Assembly (NCBI RefSeq): GCF_019396325.1
Contig: NZ_JAHKRO010000003.1
Span: forward strand, 62,001 to 126,000
Origin: Nonomuraea ceibae
GTDB lineage: Bacteria; Actinomycetota; Actinomycetes; Streptosporangiales; Streptosporangiaceae
DNA length: 64,000 bases
Direction of reading: 5' to 3'
Shown here: positions 44,457-54,204 of the stretch, in pieces
How the letters are laid out: every line of letters begins with the position of its first letter
How positions within the stretch are numbered: the first letter of the stretch is position 1
Made by a program: the position numbers and the translations under genes
The notes under the pieces: model-generated
Seen by the model: only the letters and a program-made list of their open reading frames with translations
Told to the model about the DNA's origin: nothing
The model's database searches: none

Positions 44457-46495
44457 TCTCTGGCCTCCGGGTATGTCGGTGTTCGCAGCCTGAATCCCGC
44501 TCGGAAAGACAGGTCGGTTGCGTGGAACACGCGGGAAGCCGGCGAGTGCTTCAGCCACTCGATATAAGCATGCTCCTGCGCGGTGGTCATGGCGCTTCGG
44601 GGAATGATCTGGCCGTCCTTGAGGAAATCTCCGGCTGATCCCTTGGCGTAGTTCTCGTGCGCGTATGGGTGTGTGACGGCTGGAACCGAGCTGTCACCGA
44701 ACAGGCCATGCCGCATCATCGCCCCGGCCGTGATATCCCGGAACATGTTCTGCGTCATGTCGGTCGCGGTGACGGCATCGCGACGAGCCTTCTCTCCCTC
44801 GTTGAACTCGATCCCATCGCTGACGTAGCTCTCGATGAACTCGAACGTCGGGGCTGTCCACTGGCCTGCCGGTGTAAGAGTCAGCTTGAGGGTTCGGGTG
44901 ACGGCATCCTTGAGCGCTTCGTTGTTCTTGTCGTTGCGGTCCGCCTCGTTGATGTTGGCGACGTTTCCGGCATCGGCGATCAGATAGAGCGAGTTGCTGA
45001 GGTCGAACACTCGGGCGTTGAACTCTTGAGAGCTGCTGCCGCTCATACGGCTCTCGATCAGCTTTTGCCGCTGCACGTCCATTTCCGCATCGCTTGCCTG
45101 AGGATGGCTGTCGTGCCAGGCTGCGAGGTCGGATTCGACGGACCTCTTGATCTGAGCGGCCTGAGCGTCCAGAACCATCTGGCTGTACTCCCCATGGGCT
45201 TCAGCGACCGTCTTGAACGCCTTGTCATCGCTGAAGGCCCACGTCATGGCGGCTTTGACGTCGTCGCGCTCGAACGTGGCGCCATACGGCTGCTTGCCCG
45301 GAAGATTCGGGTCCGCGTCCGGCTTGGCCGTCACGCCCATGCTCTCCTTGACCTCGTCGTCTGCGATGCGATGGACATCACCGATGTAGGCGGCGAACAC
45401 GCGGGCAGCGCTTTGCTTCGTGTCGGGGAGCGTCTTATGAGCTTTTCGATCGGCCCAGAAGTGAACGGCCCAGGAAGCGATCAGGGCCGACTTGTAGCCA
45501 CGTGACGTGCCCGGTGGCTGCCCGTTGTCTCGGTACGTCATGGTCGCCGCCTCGATGGCGCGCCCCACCTCGTGATTCCCGCCGCTCCACCGGTTCTGCT
45601 GCATCAGGAAAGCCAGCGGCTTCCTGGTGGGGTCGGTGAAAAAGTCCTGCGCCACGCGTGGATTGTTGGCCAGTGCGGCTGCGATACCCGGGCCGAACCC
45701 CATCATGGGCTGCCGCTCACCGGGAGGCTTCTGCGTGTTGTCGTAGACCTTGTTCGTCAGGTCTCGGACGAAAGCGTCATCGAAGACGCCATGCTGGAGC
45801 AGCCTGTTGACTACCAAGCCGGTCAGCGCCTCATCCTGATTCGCCACCAGTTCGTCGGTGTATCCCTTGGGCAGTCGCATGTCGCCGACCCCGCGCGAGG
45901 CTGTCCCCAGGGCAACGCTCAAGGCCGCTGCCAGTCGGTCCACGTCGGTAGAGGGCGGATCCTTCCAGTCGCGACTGTGCGGGTTGCCTTGCGAGAAACG
46001 GTGGAAGTCGGCCAACAGCGCTTTGAGCTCCCGGGGGCGCATTTCATTGGCGAACGCCACGGCGAAATAGGGGTCTTGCTGGTGCTTGGCCAGCAGGTCG
46101 AGAACTTCAGCGGTTGCGGCCTTGTCGCTGAAGTCTCGTTGCTTCCATGCTTGCCGAAGCTTGTCGGCCAGCGATTTGGCGACGGCCGCGCCGCCGGCCG
46201 GTGAGTGGGAGACCCATAGAGACTCGTCCGCCCACACGATCCCCTTGTCGAGGCCGATCTTCTGAGTGGCGATGATGAGGTCCAGGCGGCGCTGGAGGTC
46301 GGGGGCGCGTTCGGCGATCTGAAAGCCGATGTCCCTGAGAAGGCCAGGGCCACTCATGGCGGTGCCGATCGACCGCAGGGCATTGCCGATCTGCGCGTCC
46401 AGGTCTGGCCAGGTCCGTTCCAGACGTTTGATCTCGCCGATGAGCTGCGTCATCAACGTGGGGTCGATACCGATACTCGTCGGAGGTGGGCTCAT
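44453..46495 (-). CDS. large ESX-associated-type protein, 680 aa
   Basis: The first 75 residues form helices like WXG100 proteins (PTLMTQLIGEIKRLERTW, then a second helix). The rest is mostly helical with no enzyme motif and no signal peptide. Proteins of this form, encoded next to a small WXG100-like partner, are candidates for type VII secretion substrates. ATG at 46495 overlaps the stop of the small gene. The function of the body, which could be a toxin or structural part, is unknown. Confidence 0.55.
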   Translation of the reverse strand: MSPPPTSIGIDPTLMTQLIGEIKRLERTWPDLDAQIGNALRSIGTAMSGPGLLRDIGFQIAERAPDLQRRLDLIIATQKIGLDKGIVWADESLWVSHSPAGGAAVAKSLADKLRQAWKQRDFSDKAATAEVLDLLAKHQQDPYFAVAFANEMRPRELKALLADFHRFSQGNPHSRDWKDPPSTDVDRLAAALSVALGTASRGVGDMRLPKGYTDELVANQDEALTGLVVNRLLQHGVFDDAFVRDLTNKVYDNTQKPPGERQPMMGFGPGIAAALANNPRVAQDFFTDPTRKPLAFLMQQNRWSGGNHEVGRAIEAATMTYRDNGQPPGTSRGYKSALIASWAVHFWADRKAHKTLPDTKQSAARVFAAYIGDVHRIADDEVKESMGVTAKPDADPNLPGKQPYGATFERDDVKAAMTWAFSDDKAFKTVAEAHGEYSQMVLDAQAAQIKRSVESDLAAWHDSHPQASDAEMDVQRQKLIESRMSGSSSQEFNARVFDLSNSLYLIADAGNVANINEADRNDKNNEALKDAVTRTLKLTLTPAGQWTAPTFEFIESYVSDGIEFNEGEKARRDAVTATDMTQNMFRDITAGAMMRHGLFGDSSVPAVTHPYAHENYAKGSAGDFLKDGQIIPRSAMTTAQEHAYIEWLKHSPASRVFHATDLSFRAGFRLRTPTYPEARE

Positions 46496-46737
46496 CAGGA
46501 AGCCCTACCGGGTTCGGTGGCGGCTGCGCCGTCGACCAGCGCCAGAGCCCGGTTGAAGACGTTCTTGTAGGCCGCTTCCCACGCCTTGCAGTCCTCGATG
46601 AGCCTGTCCGCCGCCCGGCCCTTCATAGCTCCGCTTTCGAGCAGGCCGATGAGCTTGCGCACGTCATTGGCGTGCTGGTCACGTAACTGCTCGATCGTGC
46701 GTCGGGCAGCGTTGATCTGCTCTTGTGTCGCCATCAT
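46495..46737 (-). CDS. WXG100-like small helical protein, 80 aa
   Basis: Two helices are joined near residues 40-45, with W-E-A at about 53-55 where WXG would be expected, although the exact WXG is absent. It precedes and overlaps the 680-aa gene by one base. Small helical proteins of this kind usually form dimers with a large ESX substrate. ATG-ATG at the start follows GAGG. Confidence 0.55.
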   Translation of the reverse strand: MMATQEQINAARRTIEQLRDQHANDVRKLIGLLESGAMKGRAADRLIEDCKAWEAAYKNVFNRALALVDGAAATEPGRAS

Positions 46738-46856
46738 CCTCGGATCCTTCGGATCTTTGAGACGGCTATCCCTGGGATCAATGTGACGATAAGGGGCGTT
46801 CGAGTGTTCGTCGAGGGAGACTACCGAAGAGGTATGAAAGGCAACGGGCTGTTCAG

Positions 46857-47507
46857 CTACTGCGTACTACGCAAGTAGGCGATCCCTGGAATGACGTCGG
46901 TGACGACGTGGTCAGCACGATGCTCGTGGCCCTGCCATGTCCCTCGGTCGACCCAAATCGTGCGTAGGCCGGTCGCCTGGCCCCCTTGTATGTCCGCGAT
47001 GAGGTTGTCGCCGACCATCCAACCGCCCTCGGCGATGCTGGCTCCACACCGTTCGGCGGCGATGTGGAAGAGCCGGCTTTCCGGCTTGCGGATGCCCTCG
47101 ACGCCCGACACCGCGTACCCGTCCACCGCGTCGGCGAGGCCGGTCCGCTGGAGCTTGGCGAGTTGGTTGTCGGCCATGCCGTTCGTCACGATCCCGACTC
47201 GCCATCCCGCAGCGCGGAGCTCGGTCAACGCTTCTCGCACGCCCGGGTAACAACGTACGAGGTGCGGTATGCGCTTGCGGTAAGCGGCCCAGAGTTCGTC
47301 GATGCCCTCGGGCAGCGCGAAGTGCTTGCGTATCTTGCGGAAGAAGGCCTCTCGATGCGGGTGCATGTCTCGGTTTTGAGAGGCGAGCCAGGCGACCCCG
47401 TCCGGGCCCAGCCGCCGCTGCTCCGTGAACTCCTCGGCCCAGTGCAGGAACGCGGCATCGAGGTCGATGAGAGTCCTGTCGAGGTCGAAGAGGGCCAGAC
47501 GCTGCAC
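46857..47507 (-). CDS. HAD-superfamily phosphatase
   Basis: The protein has 216 aa. Motif I is LFDLDRTLID (nucleophile Asp and acid Asp), motif II VTNG, motif III K-P in GIRKPES and motif IV GDNLIADI, all intact. The helical cap lies between motifs I and II, as in phosphoglycolate-phosphatase-like HADs. The substrate cannot be told. GTG start at 47507. It is the last protein gene before the tRNA-Arg. Confidence 0.85.
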   Translation of the reverse strand: MQRLALFDLDRTLIDLDAAFLHWAEEFTEQRRLGPDGVAWLASQNRDMHPHREAFFRKIRKHFALPEGIDELWAAYRKRIPHLVRCYPGVREALTELRAAGWRVGIVTNGMADNQLAKLQRTGLADAVDGYAVSGVEGIRKPESRLFHIAAERCGASIAEGGWMVGDNLIADIQGGQATGLRTIWVDRGTWQGHEHRADHVVTDVIPGIAYLRSTQ

Positions 47508-47587
47508 GTGGACACCCTAGGCGCAGGCGTTTCGACGGCAACAGTGCGGCCCTCAAAACCGGTCTTGACCTCGGAGAACGCGCCCAA

Positions 47588-47607
47588 GATCATCCCGCAC
47601 ATATCCC
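47588..47607 (+). repeat. conserved 20-mer, copy 3
   Basis: GATCATCCCGCACATATCCC, 120 bp from the 3' end of the intact tRNA-Arg(CCU). It matches the copies at 18101 and 24231 in the same orientation. Confidence 0.55.
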
Positions 47608-47727
47608 GTGATCAAGGTCTTGTGGCTGCATACGGGTGCACTCGGCGACCTATCCAAGGTCTAGAAAGCAAGAGACCTGCAGTCGAGAAACCGCAGGTCA
47701 GATGGCGAAAAGCCTGGTGGAGATGAG

Positions 47728-47800
47728 TGCCCCCGGCAGGATTCGAACCTGCGGCACCCGCTTTAGGAGAGCGGTGCTCTATCCCCTGAGCTACGGAGGC
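47728..47800 (-). tRNA. tRNA-Arg(CCU)
   Basis: A full cloverleaf is present: acceptor GCCTCCG/CGGGGGC, D arm GCTC..GAGC, anticodon arm CCGCT/AGCGG with loop CTCCTAA (anticodon CCT), T arm GCAGG-TTCGAAT-CCTGC, discriminator A. CCA is not encoded. Degenerate copies of its 3' half at 18.0 and 24.1 kb make it the likely integration target of the accessory region to its left. Confidence 0.95.
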
Positions 47801-47968
47801 GGACGAAGTAAGCCTAGCGAAAGACTGCCACTGCGTGGGCCCTCAGCCCCCACCAACTTCACCGAGGCCCTGCATCCAGGCCGTGCCGTGCCATGGGTGC
47901 GCAGGCGGGCGGTAAACACATGGCAACCGGTTACCGGCCGTGGTGTCGCCCGCGGTTACGGTCGGCGC

Positions 47969-48463
47969 GTGGACAGTAGGCGACGTAGGCAGGCGCGTAG
48001 GCGGCCCGTGGTGTTGTTCGCGGCGTTGCTCGCGCCTGCGATCTTCGCCGGCGGGTTGCTGGCGGGGGAGATGTCTCAGTACCAGCACGAGGGCAAGAGG
48101 GGCCGGGAGCGGGAGTTCAAGGTGTTCGCTCCGGTGCTGGTGCCTCCGCCTGCGCATCCGGCGCGGCAGTACGTGGCGGCGATGCCTGCGCCTGTCACAG
48201 AGGCGGAGACGGAGGCTGGGGTGGAGGTGGTGGACGTTCCCGGGGAGCCGGCGGTGCAGGAGGTGGGGATTACGAGGGATAGTTCGGCGCCGCCAGTCCA
48301 GGAGGCGGCCCCGGAGCCTTCGGATCGGGCGCCGGCAGCGCCGTCCGATTCGCAGTCCGATTGCCCGGGGGAGTGGGTGGACACGTGGCTGTGGGAGCTC
48401 TGCAGGGAGCATGAGCGGCAGCCGGCGGTGAGCCTCACGGGCGATTTGGCGTCGGGGTTGTGA
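47969..48463 (+). CDS. membrane-anchored hypothetical protein, 164 aa
   Basis: GTG at 47969 opens a frame with an Arg-rich start, one transmembrane helix (VVLFAALLAPAIFAGGLLAG) and a Pro/Glu-rich extracellular part ending in CPGEWVDTWLWELC, two Cys that could pair. The frame further left passes through the tRNA gene and is rejected. Function unknown; the base composition of the tail (GGCGGC, GCGGAG runs) is typical of low-complexity linkers. Confidence 0.5.
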   Translation: MDSRRRRQARRRPVVLFAALLAPAIFAGGLLAGEMSQYQHEGKRGREREFKVFAPVLVPPPAHPARQYVAAMPAPVTEAETEAGVEVVDVPGEPAVQEVGITRDSSAPPVQEAAPEPSDRAPAAPSDSQSDCPGEWVDTWLWELCREHERQPAVSLTGDLASGL

Positions 48464-48888
48464 CGGGATCAGGGATCAGGGCGTATGGGCGTACGGGAGC
48501 GCACAGGGTGACGTGAAGGCACGTCAGGTGACATGGGGGCGTCACGACTGAGGCCAACCCCTTGAAGCCGGTGCAAGGCGGTATCGGTGCTCCATCGTCT
48601 TAGAGCGGTGAACGGGTCGGCATGGCAGCGGAGCCCCGGGTCGGACAGAGGGTCGCCGTACGACCGTATCGGATCTTCGATGGCGCTCCCACAAGCACCC
48701 ACAAGCCCCCGCAAGCCGCCACGGCATCCCCGAAGCCACACCCCAACCCACACCTCACAAGCCAGGAGCAGTACAAAAGCGTCGTTTGCCTCATAACGGC
48801 TCTTCGGAGTTCGGTCCGGGCACTCGGGGGGCTGTAGTAACGTGCGTGCCGGACGCGGGTAACGAGTTTGCAAACGGAGGAGTCGAAC
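48464..48888. other. intergenic region
   Basis: No supported gene in 425 bp; both strands give only Arg/Pro-rich frames. I looked for a c-di-AMP-type leader before the cell-wall peptidase and saw none that I could support. Confidence 0.4.
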
Positions 48889-49974
48889 GTGCCAGCCCCT
48901 CGATCAGCAGGTCTGATCGCGGTCGTCGTGGCGATGACTTCCCTGCTGGGCGCTCCTGCCGAAGCCCGGCAGGCCCAGGACACCCGCCAGGCCCTGGGGA
49001 CCCGTTCCGACCCCGCCAATCTCACCGAGCTGCGCAAGGAAGCCGAGCGGGCGGCGCAGGAGCTCGAGGAAGCCAACAAGGCGCTGATCAAGCGGCGTAC
49101 CGAGTTCGAGGCGGCCGAGAAGGAGCTGGAGGGCAAACTGCAGGCCCTCGCGAAGGCCGAGCGGCACCTGGCCCAGATCCGGCAGCCGGTGTCGCAGATG
49201 GCCGAGCTGCTCTACATCCAGCCGCTGGCCAGTGACACGATCGTGCCGTTCCTGGCGGGAGACGCCGATGCCGACACCCTGCGGACCATGGCCAACATCA
49301 ACCACATCGTCATGGTGCGGCAGCAGGCGGTCGACCGGAGCACCGCGCTGATTCAGCAGACGGAGAGGCTGGCCGCCGAGGCGCAGGAGCTGCGCGCGGG
49401 GAACCTGCTGGCCGAGGCGCAGATGGCCGCCGAGGTGGATCTGCTCAGGAAGCGGTCGGACAAGGTGGTCAAGTCGCTCACCGCGGCCCTGGTGAAGATG
49501 GGCATCAAGATCGACAAGGTGGGCCGGGCGGCGCTGGGGTGCAACCCGCTGCGGGCGGCGACGGCGGGGGAGTATCCGAACGGGCTGATTCCCAAGAGCA
49601 TGCTCTGCCCGCTCCAGCAGAAGGGGTTCAGCCTGCGGGCCGACGCGACGATCGCGTTCGTCAGCCTGAACGAGGCGTTCAAGCGGCAGTTCGGCAAGCA
49701 GATGTGCGTGACCGACGCCTATCGGAGCCTGGCCGAGCAGCAGTCGGTCTATTACCGGCGGCCGGGGTTCGCGGCGGTGCCGGGGCGCAGCAATCACGGG
49801 CTCGGGCTGGCTGTAGACCTCTGCGGGGGCGTGGAGCGGTTCCGGTCCCCGGAGTTCAACTGGCTGGAGAAGAACGGCAAGAGGTACGGGTGGTTCCACC
49901 CGGACTGGGCCTACAGCAGCCCGTTCGAGCCGTGGCACTGGGAGTACGACCCGAAGATGGACACCCTGCCCTAG
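48889..49974 (+). CDS. secreted M15-family (VanY-like) D,D-carboxypeptidase with coiled-coil stalk
   Basis: GTG at 48889 has GGAGGAG 6-7 nt upstream, giving 361 aa. A signal peptide (GLIAVVVAMTSLLGAPAEA) is followed by about 170 residues of heptad-rich coiled coil. The M15B domain follows with DAYRSLAEQQ, the zinc motif SNHGLGLAVDLC (H...D) and EPWHWEY with the third ligand His. It would trim D-Ala from peptidoglycan stem peptides outside the cell; the coil may place it at the divisome or bind a partner, as in NlpC/P60 hydrolases. Confidence 0.85.
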   Translation: MPAPRSAGLIAVVVAMTSLLGAPAEARQAQDTRQALGTRSDPANLTELRKEAERAAQELEEANKALIKRRTEFEAAEKELEGKLQALAKAERHLAQIRQPVSQMAELLYIQPLASDTIVPFLAGDADADTLRTMANINHIVMVRQQAVDRSTALIQQTERLAAEAQELRAGNLLAEAQMAAEVDLLRKRSDKVVKSLTAALVKMGIKIDKVGRAALGCNPLRAATAGEYPNGLIPKSMLCPLQQKGFSLRADATIAFVSLNEAFKRQFGKQMCVTDAYRSLAEQQSVYYRRPGFAAVPGRSNHGLGLAVDLCGGVERFRSPEFNWLEKNGKRYGWFHPDWAYSSPFEPWHWEYDPKMDTLP

Positions 49975-50372
49975 GGCGCCGGGGTGAGCTCGGCGGTGCA
50001 GTGGGCACAGCGGGTGGCGGCCTTGGGGATCTCCGAGAGGCATTCGGGGCAGGCCCGGTGGGTGATCTCCTCGCGGGCCTCGGCGCGGTCCTTGAAGTGG
50101 GTGTAGGGCTTGACGATCAGGAAGTAGATCACGGTGGCCATCACCAGGAACGACACCAGGGCGTTGATGAAGTTGCCGTACATGAAGTTGGACTGGCCGA
50201 TGGTGATCTTCAGGGACGAGAAGTCGGGCAGGCCGCCGAACGCCGAGATCAGCGGCGTCAGCAGGTCGGCCACGAACGACTGGACGACGGCGTTGAAGGC
50301 CGCGCCGATGACCACGGCGATGGCGAGGTCGATGACGTTCCCGCGCATCAGGAACTTCTTGAATCCACTCAT
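49971..50372 (-). CDS. mscL: large-conductance mechanosensitive channel MscL
   Basis: ATG at 50372 gives 133 aa. The start MSGFKKFLMRGNVIDLAIAV is the conserved amphipathic S1 and TM1 of MscL, followed by the short periplasmic loop and TM2 (ALVSFLVMATVIYFLIV). The cytosolic tail has an added zinc-ribbon-like CPEC...CAHC pair. It forms a homopentameric pore that opens on osmotic downshock. The gene end overlaps the end of the peptidase gene by 4 bp, tail to tail. Confidence 0.92.
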   Translation of the reverse strand: MSGFKKFLMRGNVIDLAIAVVIGAAFNAVVQSFVADLLTPLISAFGGLPDFSSLKITIGQSNFMYGNFINALVSFLVMATVIYFLIVKPYTHFKDRAEAREEITHRACPECLSEIPKAATRCAHCTAELTPAP

Positions 50373-50395
50373 GCCAACAGAGAGTAATGGATCGA

Positions 50396-50959
50396 TCACT
50401 CTGTGATGGTGATCGACAGGTGCCCTCCTGCCTGGGCGCCGGCCAGGTCGGCGGCCTGGGACCGTGTGGTGGACAGGACCACCAGGGCGCCGTGGTCGCT
50501 GGGGGCGTCGGGGATGGTGAGGACCGTCACGTCGTCGGCGACGAGCGCGGCGGGGGCGCCGTCGCGGGCGGCCAGCACGCCGATCGTGGAGCCGGGGGAG
50601 ATCAGGCGCACGACGTCGGGGTCGGAGATGCGTACGGGCGTGGCGACGGCGCCGGGAGGCAGGCGGAGGGAGTGGAGCAGGCGGACGTCCGTCAGCGGCT
50701 CGCCGCGGCGCATCGCGCCGGCCAGGACCCGGCCCACCGCGCCCGAGCGCAGGGCGCCGTCGGGCGGGTGGGGGAGCGGGACCGCGCGCAGGTCGCCGGG
50801 GCGCAGCACGCCGGGGGCGAGGTCGCGGGCGGCGACCAGCACCGTGGGGCCCGGAGCGGGCCGCAGGGCGACGAAGGCGGCCAGGACGCCCGCTGCGGCC
50901 AGGGCGGCCGCGACGAGGCGGCGGCGGCGCTCGCAGCGCCGCAGCCACAGGCGGATCAC
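50396..50959 (-). CDS. SAF-domain protein (CpaB/RcpC-like)
   Basis: GTG at 50959 overlaps the mtnP stop in GTGA, giving 187 aa. One N-terminal membrane helix (AAALAAAGVLAAFVALRP) precedes a SAF domain (LVAARDLAPGVLRPGDLRAVPLP) and a C-terminal beta domain (VVLSTTRSQAADLAGAQAGG), as in Flp-pilus assembly CpaB. No other pilus genes lie here, so the role may be different. Confidence 0.7.
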   Translation of the reverse strand: MIRLWLRRCERRRRLVAAALAAAGVLAAFVALRPAPGPTVLVAARDLAPGVLRPGDLRAVPLPHPPDGALRSGAVGRVLAGAMRRGEPLTDVRLLHSLRLPPGAVATPVRISDPDVVRLISPGSTIGVLAARDGAPAALVADDVTVLTIPDAPSDHGALVVLSTTRSQAADLAGAQAGGHLSITITE

Positions 50960-51762
50960 GGCAGCTCGAAGGGGAGCTTGATGCCGTCGAGGGCCGCGCC
51001 GCAGGGGCAGGAGCGCTCCTCGGGCAAGGACCGGACGGCGTCGGCGACCAGCGAGCGCATGCGGGTGACGTTGCGCGCGAAGAACTCCAGGACCTCGTCG
51101 TGCGTGACGCCCTGGCCCGCCTCCACACCGGCGTCGTGGTCGGTCACCAGGGACAGGGACGTGTAACACAGGGCCAGCTCGCGAGCCAGGACGGCCTCGG
51201 GGAAGCCGGTCATGCCGACGATGGCCCAGCCGTTGCGCTGGAACCACTGCGACTCGGCCCGGGTGGAGAAGCGCGGCCCCTCGATGACGACCAGGGTGCC
51301 GCCGTCGAGCGTCTCCCACTCGCCGGCCCGCGCCGCGGCGACGGCGACCGCGCGGCCGGCGGGGCAGTAGGGGTCGGCGAAGGAGACGTGCACGGCGCCG
51401 CCGGTGTCGTAATAGGTCTGGACGCGGCCGGAGGTGCGGTCGACCAGCTGGTCGGGCACGACGATCGCGCCGGGGCCCAGCTCGGCCCGGAGCGAGCCGA
51501 CGGCGCTGGGGGCGAGGACCTGGCGCACGCCGAGCGAGCGCAGCGCCCACAGGTTGGCCCGGTAGGGGATGCGGTGGGGAGGGAAGCGGTGGTCGCGGCC
51601 GTGCCGGGGGACGAACGCGACCTGGCGCGAGCCGATGCGGCCCACGGTGACGGTGTCGCTGGGCGGGCCGTAGGGGGTCGTGACCTCGACCTCCTCCGCG
51701 TCGTCGAGCAGGGAGTAGAAGCCGGAACCGCCGATGACGCCGATGTCTGCGCGAGTGAGCAT
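50956..51762 (-). CDS. mtnP: S-methyl-5'-thioadenosine phosphorylase
   Basis: The protein has 268 aa. It has the PNP/MTAP family II signatures: GVIGGSGFY phosphate loop, PRHGRDHR..PH.I.YRAN, GPRFSTRAES and VTDHDAG with the purine-binding Asp. It splits MTA to adenine and methylthioribose-1-phosphate in methionine salvage. A C-terminal CPCG pair is extra. The start ATG is at 51762. It is a housekeeping enzyme and unrelated in sequence type to the nucleosidase-like gene at 1784. Confidence 0.92.
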   Translation of the reverse strand: MLTRADIGVIGGSGFYSLLDDAEEVEVTTPYGPPSDTVTVGRIGSRQVAFVPRHGRDHRFPPHRIPYRANLWALRSLGVRQVLAPSAVGSLRAELGPGAIVVPDQLVDRTSGRVQTYYDTGGAVHVSFADPYCPAGRAVAVAAARAGEWETLDGGTLVVIEGPRFSTRAESQWFQRNGWAIVGMTGFPEAVLARELALCYTSLSLVTDHDAGVEAGQGVTHDEVLEFFARNVTRMRSLVADAVRSLPEERSCPCGAALDGIKLPFELP

Positions 51763-51824
51763 GGCGCCGACATTAGCGGCGCGCCGGGTGGCCGCCGAGA
51801 CCCCGAACCCCGTTCTGTGGATAA

Positions 51825-53840
<2,016 letters not shown>

Positions 53841-53844
53841 CTCG

Positions 53845-54135
53845 TCAGTTGGACGCGGCGGCCGGAGCGGGCTTCGACTCGGCGGGCTTCGACGACGACT
53901 CGGCCGACTTGGACTCCGCGGGCTTCGAGGAAGCCGTGGCCGGAGCGGACGTCGACGACGAGCGGTTGTCGGTCTTGTAGAAGCCGGAGCCCTTGAACAC
54001 GATGCCCACGGCGGAGAACACCTTGCGCAGGTTGCCCTGGCACGCCGGGCACACGGTCAGCGCATCGTCGGTGAACTTCTGAACGACTTCGAGCTGCTCA
54101 CCGCAGTCGTTGCAGGCGTACTGGTAGGTCGGCAC
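53845..54135 (-). CDS. FmdB-family zinc-ribbon protein
   Basis: The protein has 96 aa. The start PTYQYACNDCG and CPACQGNLRKVFS give two Cys pairs for zinc; the last 40 residues are Ser/Ala/Pro/Lys repeats (SKPAESK, about three copies). GTG at 54135 has AAGGAGGAG upstream. The family is common in actinomycetes; its molecular role is unclear, possibly regulatory. Confidence 0.88.
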   Translation of the reverse strand: MPTYQYACNDCGEQLEVVQKFTDDALTVCPACQGNLRKVFSAVGIVFKGSGFYKTDNRSSSTSAPATASSKPAESKSAESSSKPAESKPAPAAASN

Positions 54136-54204
54136 GCGCTCCTCCTTCAGGGGTTTGGCACTCGAGCGATGCGACTGCTAATGGTAACCGATACGGTCAA
54201 ACGA

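Larger units (their letters stand above)
24126..47800. mobile_element. putative 23.7-kb integrated segment between att-like tRNA copies
   Basis: Bounded on the left by a displaced tRNA-Arg(CCU) 3'-half and on the right by the intact tRNA, with related 20-mers just inside both ends. It contains the type I R-M operon, the GHKL-nuclease gene, the AICE module, the ESX-like operon and the HAD gene. The size and the presence of Rep, Tra and Int fit an AICE with cargo. Erosion of the left copy argues for an old insertion. The boundaries are inferred. Confidence 0.5.

Noticed and set aside
47636..47968. Upstream extension of the 164-aa membrane-anchored protein
   Set aside because: It passes through the tRNA-Arg(CCU) gene in antisense; the GTG at 47969 is the sensible start.
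48464..48888. c-di-AMP riboswitch before the M15 peptidase
   Set aside because: Expected from such cell-wall hydrolases in actinomycetes, but I could not find the conserved core by eye.
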